Under the pieces are notes generated by a model. The model saw only the letters and a program-made list of their open reading frames with translations, did not search any database and was not told where the DNA came from. Of a stretch of DNA of 45,736 nt, positions 40,087-45,736 are shown in pieces (the stretch's first letter is position 1; each line of letters opens with the position of its first letter). The DNA comes from JAMOBE01 sp039908285 (GTDB lineage Bacteria > Pseudomonadota > Alphaproteobacteria > Rhodospirillales > Rhodospirillaceae): positions 1-45,736 of the forward strand of contig JAMOBE010000024.1 in the NCBI GenBank assembly GCA_039908285.1, written 5' to 3'. A program made the translations under genes and the position numbers.

Positions 40087-41628
40087 TTACCCACCCTCGT
40101 AATAGCGGCCGATGAGGCGGTCCAGCAGCAGGACGCCGAAACCGGTCGGTCCCTTGGGGGCGAGGGGTGTGTCCTCGTCGTTTTCGGTGACGCCGGCCAC
40201 GTCCAGGTGCACCCAGGGCGGGGTGGGGGCGCCGGCCGTGTCGTCGCCCGGTTCGACGAAGCGCTGGAGGAAGCGGGCGGCGTCGAGGGCGTCGGGGACC
40301 AGTCGTTCGTGGCTCGCGTTCTTCAGGTCGGCGATGTCGGACCGCATGTCCTCGTCCACCTCCGGGCCGAGGAGGGGCATGCGCCACAGCCGCTCGCCCA
40401 CCTCGGTGCCGAGGGCCACCAGCCGCGCCGCCAGGGCGTCGTCGGGGCTGAACAGGCCGGCGTGGTGGCGGCCGAGGGTGGTGATGATGGCGCCGGTCAG
40501 GGTGGCGAGGTCGATCATCACCCGCGGCCGCAGGGTCTTCCGGGCATAGGCCAGGGCGTCGGCCAGGATCAGCCGGCCCTCGGCGTCGGTATCGACGATC
40601 TCGACGGTCAGTCCGGCGTAGGAGCGCACCACGTCGCCCGGCCGGGTGGCTCCGCCGTCCGGCATGTTCTCGGCCAGCGGCAGGACGGCGGCGGCATTGA
40701 CGTTGGCGCCCCGCCCGGCCAGGCCCCGCAGCACGCCGAGGGCCGTCGCCGCGCCGGCCATGTCGCCCTTCATCTCGTGCACCGACTCGCCGTGCTTCAG
40801 CGAGAGCCCGCCGGTGTCGAAGGTGATGCCCTTGCCGATCAGCACCACCGGCGGCTCGTCGGGGTCCTCGGCGCCCTGCCAGCGCACCACCGCGAGCCGC
40901 GGCCGATGCCGGCTGCCCTGTCCGACCGCCAGCAGCAGCCCCAGTCCCTGACGGGCCAGGGCATTCTCGTCCAGCACCTCGAGGGTGAGGCCGAGATCGG
41001 ACATGGCGCGGATGCGGGTGATGAAGGACTCAGGGGTCAGGTGGTTGGCGGGCTCGGCGGTCAGTTCGCGGGCCAGAATCACGCCCTCGGCCACCGGGGC
41101 GAGCTTCTGCCACACCAGGTGCAGCGCTTCGGGATGGTCGGTGCGGATGGTGACCGTGGTCAGGGTGGGCGTGGTGTCCTCGTCGGGATCGTGTCGGGTG
41201 CGGTAGCCCGACAGGGTGCGGTGGGCGCGCAGCCGCAGGCCGAGGGCCAGTTCGGCCAGCAGGTCGGTCCCCGTCGCCATGGTCCGCCCGTCGTCCAGGT
41301 CGAGGGCCACGTCGGCATGGGTCTCGCCCGAGGTGGACAGCAGGGCAGCGATGGTGCCGCCCAGGGTGCGGGCGCGCCGCCCGTCCATGTCCTCCACCGC
41401 CCCGAGTCCCACCAGGACCACCCGCGAGCACGCCAGCCCCTCGGGCGCCATCACCGTCAGGGTCTGAGCCTCGGCCCCGGTGAAGCGGGGCGAGGCGGCC
41501 ATGGCCCGGGTCAGCACCTCCCGTCCGTCCAGCTCCTCGGCCGTCGGACACAGCCTCCGCCCGGCCACGACGCCGACGACGCAGGCGCCCGAGGAAACCG
41601 CTCCGGGTGAGGCGAACTCGATGCGCAT
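40087..41628 (-). CDS. Leucyl aminopeptidase family protein, second copy (M17)
   Basis: A 513-residue M17 metallopeptidase-like protein. It has the metal and catalytic block IGKGITFDTGGLSLK, DMAGAATALG and ENMPDGGATRPGDV. The family signature NTDAEGRL reads DTDAEGRL here, a change at the first Asn. Sequence is quite diverged from its upstream neighbour at 41638-43131 (497 residues), with which it forms a tandem pair 9 bp apart. Whether it is fully active is uncertain, because the other site residues are kept. Probable role: removal of N-terminal residues in peptide turnover. Confidence 0.88.
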   Translation of the reverse strand: MRIEFASPGAVSSGACVVGVVAGRRLCPTAEELDGREVLTRAMAASPRFTGAEAQTLTVMAPEGLACSRVVLVGLGAVEDMDGRRARTLGGTIAALLSTSGETHADVALDLDDGRTMATGTDLLAELALGLRLRAHRTLSGYRTRHDPDEDTTPTLTTVTIRTDHPEALHLVWQKLAPVAEGVILARELTAEPANHLTPESFITRIRAMSDLGLTLEVLDENALARQGLGLLLAVGQGSRHRPRLAVVRWQGAEDPDEPPVVLIGKGITFDTGGLSLKHGESVHEMKGDMAGAATALGVLRGLAGRGANVNAAAVLPLAENMPDGGATRPGDVVRSYAGLTVEIVDTDAEGRLILADALAYARKTLRPRVMIDLATLTGAIITTLGRHHAGLFSPDDALAARLVALGTEVGERLWRMPLLGPEVDEDMRSDIADLKNASHERLVPDALDAARFLQRFVEPGDDTAGAPTPPWVHLDVAGVTENDEDTPLAPKGPTGFGVLLLDRLIGRYYEGG

Positions 41629-41637
41629 CCGCTGTTT

Positions 41638-43131
41638 TCACTCTTCGTAGTGGTCGGCGATCAGGCGATCCAGCAGCCGCAGGCCGAAGGCGGTGCTGCC
41701 CTTGGGCACGACGGCGGTGTCCTTCTTCGACCAGGTGACTCCGGCGATGTCCAGGTGCGCCCACGGGGTGTCGGCGACGAAGCGCTTCAGGAACTGGGCG
41801 GCGGTGATGCTGCCGGCCTCGCGACCGCCGATATTTTTCATGTCGGCGGCGTCGGACTTGAGCTGCTTGTCGTACTCCTCGCCCATGGGCAGGCGCCAGA
41901 GCTTCTCTCCCACCGCCTTGCCGGCGCCCTGCAGCCGCTCGGCCAGGGTGTCGTCGTTGGCAAACAGGCCGGCGTGGCTGGTCCCGAGCGAAATGAGGAT
42001 CGCCCCGGTCAAAGTCGCCAGGTCGACCATGAAGCGCGGCCTGAACTGGGTATGGGTGTACCACAGGGCATCCGCCAGCACCAACCGGCCCTCGGCGTCG
42101 GTGTTGAGGACCTCGATGGTCTGGCCGGACATGGAGGTGACGATGTCCCCCGGTCGCTGAGCGGCACCCGAGGGCATGTTCTCCACCAGGCCCACCACGC
42201 CGACGGCGTTGACCCGGGCCTTGCGCGCGGCCAGCGCCCGCATGAGGCCGGTCACCACGGCGGCCCCGCCCATGTCCCACTTCATGTCCTCCATGCCGGG
42301 ACCGGGCTTCAGGCTGATGCCGCCGCTGTCGAAGGTGACGCCCTTGCCGACGAAGGCCACCGGCTGGGACTTTTTGGTCCCGGTCCCGTTCCAGCGCATC
42401 ACCACCAGTTGCGACTCCCGGTCCGAGCCCTGGCCCACCCCGAGCAGCGCGCCCATGCCGAGCTTGCGCATCTGCTTTTCGCCCAGCACCTCCACCTCGA
42501 CGCCGAGATCGGCGAGCGTCTTGGTCGCGGCGGCGAACGACTCGGGGTAGATGACGTTGGCGGGCTCGCTCACCAGGTCGCGGGTGAAGGTGATGGCCTC
42601 CGCCACCTTCTCCAGGGGCTCGTGGGTCCGCCGCGCCGCCGCCTGCTCGGCGACGTGGACGATGACCTTTTTCAGGCTGGGCTTGTCCTCGGACTTCTCC
42701 TTGGTGCGGTACTTGTCGAAGCGGTAGGAGCGCAGCCGCGCCCCATAGGCGACGTTGGCGGCCATGTCGCCAGCCCCGAGGGGGCTTCCCTCGATGGGGT
42801 CCACCAGGATGGCGGCCGTCGTCTCGCCCGAGCCGGAAAGCTGCGCCACCACGGTGCCGCCGAAGCCCTGCATGACCAGCGCGTCGATGTCGGCGGCCTT
42901 GCCGAGTCCGACCAGCAGCACCCGGGTGGCTTCGAGGCCGTGGGGGCTGAGAATCTGGAGCGTCTGTTCCTTCTTGCCCTCGAAGCGGCTCGCCGCCATG
43001 GCGCGGGTCAGCGCTCCGTCCGCCCTGGCATCGAGATCGGCGGCCGAGGCGGTGAGCGTGCGGCCTTCCAGCACGCCGACGATGACGGCGCCTTCGCTGG
43101 GAAGGGCGGGCTTGGCGAGGGTGATCTTCAT
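41638..43131 (-). CDS. pepA: Leucyl aminopeptidase (M17)
   Basis: A 497-residue cytosolic leucyl aminopeptidase of usual length. The active-site block is intact: VGKGVTFDSGGISLK, KWDMGGAAVVTGLM, ENMPSGAAQRPGDI, LNTDAEGRLVLADAL and DLATLTGAI, covering both zinc sites and the catalytic Lys and Arg. It likely releases N-terminal residues during peptide breakdown. It is the first gene of a two-gene tandem with the diverged copy 40087-41628, and divergent from the glycosyltransferase at 43250. Confidence 0.95.
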   Translation of the reverse strand: MKITLAKPALPSEGAVIVGVLEGRTLTASAADLDARADGALTRAMAASRFEGKKEQTLQILSPHGLEATRVLLVGLGKAADIDALVMQGFGGTVVAQLSGSGETTAAILVDPIEGSPLGAGDMAANVAYGARLRSYRFDKYRTKEKSEDKPSLKKVIVHVAEQAAARRTHEPLEKVAEAITFTRDLVSEPANVIYPESFAAATKTLADLGVEVEVLGEKQMRKLGMGALLGVGQGSDRESQLVVMRWNGTGTKKSQPVAFVGKGVTFDSGGISLKPGPGMEDMKWDMGGAAVVTGLMRALAARKARVNAVGVVGLVENMPSGAAQRPGDIVTSMSGQTIEVLNTDAEGRLVLADALWYTHTQFRPRFMVDLATLTGAILISLGTSHAGLFANDDTLAERLQGAGKAVGEKLWRLPMGEEYDKQLKSDAADMKNIGGREAGSITAAQFLKRFVADTPWAHLDIAGVTWSKKDTAVVPKGSTAFGLRLLDRLIADHYEE

Positions 43132-43249
43132 GACGTGTCCTCTCGACGAGTGGGCGGCAGTTTACGTAATTTATCAATTCCTTCGGCAAACGATAAGGGG
43201 TATCCCGGGAATTCCGGAAGTTTTGCCGCAGGAAACGAGGAGGCTCGCC

Positions 43250-44200
43250 GTGTCCGACGTTTTCTCCGCCGCGAAGGTCGCGGTCGTCATACCCTGTTAC
43301 CGCGTGCGTGCGCACCTGGCCGGGGTCATCGCCGGCATTCCGCCCGAGGTCGGGCATATCGTCGTCGTCGACGATCTATGTCCCGAGCGGTCGGGTGAGG
43401 TGGCGGAGGCCTCGGGCGATCCCCGGGTGACGGTGGTTCGCCATGCGGTCAACCAGGGGGTCGGCGGGGCCATGGTCAGCGGCTATCGTCGGGCCATGGA
43501 GCTGGGCTGCGACGTGATGGTCAAGATGGACGGCGACGGCCAGATGGACCCGGCCCTGATTGGCCGCTTCGTCGCCCCTCTCATGGAGGGACGGGCCGAC
43601 TACGCCAAGGGCAACCGCTTCCGCGACTTCCACGCCCTGCGCGCCATGCCGCCCATGCGGCTGTTCGGCAACAGCATGCTGTCGTTCCTGGTCAAGGCGG
43701 CGTCGGGGTATTGGAGCATGATGGACCCGACCAATGGGTATACGGCGATCCATCGCCGCGCGCTGGAGGATCTGGACCTGGACCGGGTGGCGAAACGCTT
43801 TTTCTTCGAGTCCGACCTGCTGATTCGTCTCAACGTGGTGGGGGCCGTGCTGACCGACGTGCCGATGCCGGCCCGCTATGGCGACGAGACGAGTTCCCTC
43901 AGCATCCCCCGCGTGCTGCTGGACTTTCCGCCCCGGCTGCTGCGGGGGCTGTTGCGGCGGATCGTTCTCAAATATTTCGTTTATGACTTCAACGTCGGAT
44001 CGCTGTATCTGGCGGTGGGGCTGCCGCTGACGCTGTTCGGCATTCTGTTCGGGGCCTGGGAGTGGATCGATTCGGTGCGCACGGGGGTGGTGCGGCCGGT
44101 GGGTACGGTGATGCTGGTGGTGTTGCCGTTGATTCTGGGGTTTCAACTGCTGCTGCAGGCGGTTGCGGTGGATATCGCGGCGGAGCCCAAGAGAAAATAG
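43250..44200 (+). CDS. Family 2 glycosyltransferase with C-terminal membrane spans
   Basis: A 316-residue protein. The GT-A domain (about 8-230) has VAVVIPCYRV, HIVVVDDLCPE, the DxD motif KMDGDGQMDP and NRFRDF; it resembles dolichol/polyprenyl-phosphate mannosyltransferases and similar enzymes that charge a lipid carrier. Two membrane spans follow (VGSLYLAVGLPLTLFGILFG, VGTVMLVVLPLILGFQLLLQ). GTG 43250 has GAGGAGG 6 nt upstream and was chosen over in-frame upstream ATGs inside pepA. It may supply a lipid-linked sugar for envelope polysaccharide. The sugar is unknown. Confidence 0.9.
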   Translation: MSDVFSAAKVAVVIPCYRVRAHLAGVIAGIPPEVGHIVVVDDLCPERSGEVAEASGDPRVTVVRHAVNQGVGGAMVSGYRRAMELGCDVMVKMDGDGQMDPALIGRFVAPLMEGRADYAKGNRFRDFHALRAMPPMRLFGNSMLSFLVKAASGYWSMMDPTNGYTAIHRRALEDLDLDRVAKRFFFESDLLIRLNVVGAVLTDVPMPARYGDETSSLSIPRVLLDFPPRLLRGLLRRIVLKYFVYDFNVGSLYLAVGLPLTLFGILFGAWEWIDSVRTGVVRPVGTVMLVVLPLILGFQLLLQAVAVDIAAEPKRK

Positions 44201-44210
44201 AAGAAAGAAT

Positions 44211-44234
44211 GCGAGGGGCCAGTCGGCCCCTCGC
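44211..44234 (-). terminator. Hairpin terminator for the minus-strand aminotransferase
   Basis: A perfect 10-bp stem GCGAGGGGCC with a 4-nt loop; read on the minus strand it is followed by ATTCTTTCTT, a T-rich tail. It lies beyond the minus-strand gene that ends at 44352. Confidence 0.65.
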
Positions 44235-44305
44235 GCTCCCCATTCCTTGTCGAGAAACTCATATCGTCTCGTGAAATTTCATAAATTACCAAAGTAATGG
44301 GGAGT

Positions 44306-44329
44306 GTGAGGGGCCGACTGGCCCCTCAC
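44306..44329 (+). terminator. Hairpin terminator for the plus-strand glycosyltransferase
   Basis: A perfect 10-bp stem GTGAGGGGCC with a 4-nt loop, followed on the plus strand by GTTCTTCCTTTCTTTCTT. It is an inverted copy of the hairpin at 44211-44234. Confidence 0.7.
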
Positions 44330-44351
44330 GTTCTTCCTTTCTTTCTTATTC

Positions 44352-45488
44352 TCAGGCCATCGCCATCACCGCCTTCAACGCCCCCAGCACCGTCTCCACA
44401 TTCTTCGGCGTCGAACTCTGCCCCATGAGGCCAACCCGCCAGATGCGCCCAGCCAGACTCCCAAGTCCCGCCCCGATCTCGATCCCGAAATCGTTCAGGA
44501 GGCGCCCCCGTACCGCCGCCTCGTCCACACCCTCCGGCACCACCACCGCATTGAGTTGCGGCAGCCGCCAGGGCTCGGCCACCAGGAAGCGCAGGCCCAT
44601 GGCCTCGAGGCCTGTCCGCAGCGCCTGGTGATTGGCGGCATGGCGCGACCACGCCGCCTCCAGCCCCTCCTCCCGCAGCATGGCGAGGGACTCGTGCAGG
44701 CCATAGAGGGCGTTGACCGGCGCCGTGTGGTGATAGGTGCGCTTGCCGCCGCCCCAGTAGCCCATGACCAGGGTCAGATCCATGAACCAGCTCTGTCCCC
44801 GGCCCCGGCGGGCCGAGAGCGCCGCCACGGCGCGGGGGCCGAAGGTGACGGGGGACAGGCCCGGCGTGCACGACAGGCACTTCTGCGAGCCGCCATAGAC
44901 CGCGTCGGCGCCCCACTCGTCCACCAGCACCGGGATGCCCCCGAGAGCCGTCACCACGTCGACGATGGACAGCGCCCCATGGCGGCGGGCGATGGCGCAC
45001 AACTCGGCCGCGTCCGAGCGCACTCCGGTCGAGGTCTCGGCATGGACGAAGGCGACGGCCTTCACTCCCGGATTGGCCGACAGGGCGGCCTCCACCGCGG
45101 CGGGCGACACGGGCTCGCCCCAGGCGTTCTCCACCACGATGGCGGTGGCGCCACAGCGCTCCACGTTCTCCTTCATCCGGCCGCCGAACACGCCGTTGAT
45201 GCACACCACCACCCGGTCGCCCGGCTCGATCAGGTTGACGAAGCAGGTCTCCATCCCCGCCGAGCCCGGGCCGGACACCGGCAAAGTCAGTTCGTTGGTG
45301 GTCTGGAAGGCATAGCGCAGCAGTGCCTTGACCTCGTCCATCATGGTGACGAAGGCCGGATCCAGATGGCCGATGGTGGGCCGGCCCATGGCCGCCAGCA
45401 CCCGCGGATGCACGTCGGACGGACCAGGCCCCAGCAGAACGCGGCGGGGCGGAACGAACGAGGAGACGGGAGGCGTGTCGATCATCAT
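44352..45488 (-). CDS. Alanine-glyoxylate-type aminotransferase (class V)
   Basis: A 378-residue PLP-dependent class V aminotransferase of the alanine/serine-glyoxylate family. It has the N-terminal LLGPGPSDVHPRVLAAM, LPVSGPGSAGMETC, the HAETSTG and DVVTALGG segments, and the PLP lysine in GGSQKCLSC. The C-domain has RIWRVGLMGQSSTPKNV. It probably transfers an amino group to glyoxylate; pyruvate/serine/ureidoglycine donors cannot be separated by sequence alone. Two adjacent ATGs at 45488 and 45485 are possible; AAGG lies about 8 nt upstream of the first. Confidence 0.93.
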   Translation of the reverse strand: MMIDTPPVSSFVPPRRVLLGPGPSDVHPRVLAAMGRPTIGHLDPAFVTMMDEVKALLRYAFQTTNELTLPVSGPGSAGMETCFVNLIEPGDRVVVCINGVFGGRMKENVERCGATAIVVENAWGEPVSPAAVEAALSANPGVKAVAFVHAETSTGVRSDAAELCAIARRHGALSIVDVVTALGGIPVLVDEWGADAVYGGSQKCLSCTPGLSPVTFGPRAVAALSARRGRGQSWFMDLTLVMGYWGGGKRTYHHTAPVNALYGLHESLAMLREEGLEAAWSRHAANHQALRTGLEAMGLRFLVAEPWRLPQLNAVVVPEGVDEAAVRGRLLNDFGIEIGAGLGSLAGRIWRVGLMGQSSTPKNVETVLGALKAVMAMA

Positions 45489-45540
45489 GCGAAAACCTTC
45501 GGAGTGTTGCGGTATGGACTTGAGGGCACTTTCAGCAACC

Positions 45541-45622
45541 TACTCCCTCTCCCCCTCAAGGGGGAGAGGGCCGGGGTGAGGGGGTGGGGCAACCGGCACC
45601 ATGTCGGGAGCTTCGCGCCCCC
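45541..45622. repeat. REP-like intergenic element, copy C (inverted, truncated)
   Basis: Reverse orientation of the element at 31055 and 35834, with one CCCTCTCCCCCT hairpin and the linker down to GCGCCCCCC, then it breaks off before the second hairpin. The remaining bases to the window end show no gene. Confidence 0.85.
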
Positions 45623-45736
45623 CTTGTGTATCGCAAATCCTGTAAGAATTAGCCCCGGACGGCGCGCCCCGAGCATGCCGTCCGGGTTGGCCGACCTCGA
45701 CCCCCCCATGGTCTCAGACCGCGAGTGAGCGTGACG

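Overview
The window looks like chromosome of a GC-rich alphaproteobacterium, most probably of the Rhodospirillales and possibly a Magnetospirillum relative. Evidence for this is the run of purEK, COQ9, ihfA-merR, clpS-clpA, purU, gmhA, quinone-type pyrD, M17 peptidases and a TIGR03087-type glycosyltransferase, all with high-GC codon use. The genus is inferred from gene content; there is no rRNA or other marker in the window.

Layout. 1-761: the first 13 codons of a minus-strand gene, then a 227-bp structured tandem repeat (2.4 copies). 765-6599: mostly housekeeping genes: a secreted PHB-depolymerase-type esterase, purE-purK behind a clear promoter, a DedA protein, COQ9, a short triheme cytochrome resembling the start of hydroxylamine oxidoreductase, and YajQ. 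6761-7584: a broken NTPase/TPR gene.

7902-16522: the most unusual part, two divergent gene groups. The minus group encodes a MamD/Mms7-like Gly/Ala-rich membrane protein, a helix-turn-helix protein, a membrane-anchored PilZ-like protein, a membrane-anchored coiled-coil protein and a response regulator with a coiled-coil tail. The plus operon encodes a Gly/Ala-rich and Pro-rich PilZ-like protein, a second membrane-anchored coiled-coil protein, and a protein with a periplasmic von Willebrand A domain, one membrane span and a cytoplasmic PilZ-like domain. Three proteins share one PilZ-like C-terminal domain that keeps both c-di-GMP-binding motifs. Two others share a different C-terminal domain. 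I infer one multi-protein membrane system that senses c-di-GMP and perhaps places or organises an organelle or envelope structure. The likeness to magnetosome proteins (Mms6/MamD, McaA) is from memory and needs a search. 16598-19203: a pseudokinase and a small membrane protein.

19338-24626: rpmB, then a two-gene RADAR antiphage system (rdrB adenosine deaminase and rdrA ATPase, overlapping by 4 nt) in DNA with visibly lower GC in rdrA, which suggests transfer. 24868-29346: merR (with an eight-copy 12-bp repeat), ihfA, clpA, clpS and a lipoprotein. 29549-33831: a D,D-carboxypeptidase with SPOR domain, a pentapeptide-repeat protein with a MITE-like element inserted at its stop codon, purU and a Crp/Fnr regulator. 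33927-45488: gmhA with two glycosyltransferases, pyrD, a HAD phosphatase, a LOG-family protein, two tandem leucyl aminopeptidases, a polyprenyl-phosphate-type glycosyltransferase and an alanine-glyoxylate-type aminotransferase. A REP-like palindromic element occurs three times (31055, 35834, 45541).

No tRNA, rRNA, CRISPR array, prophage or complete insertion sequence was seen.
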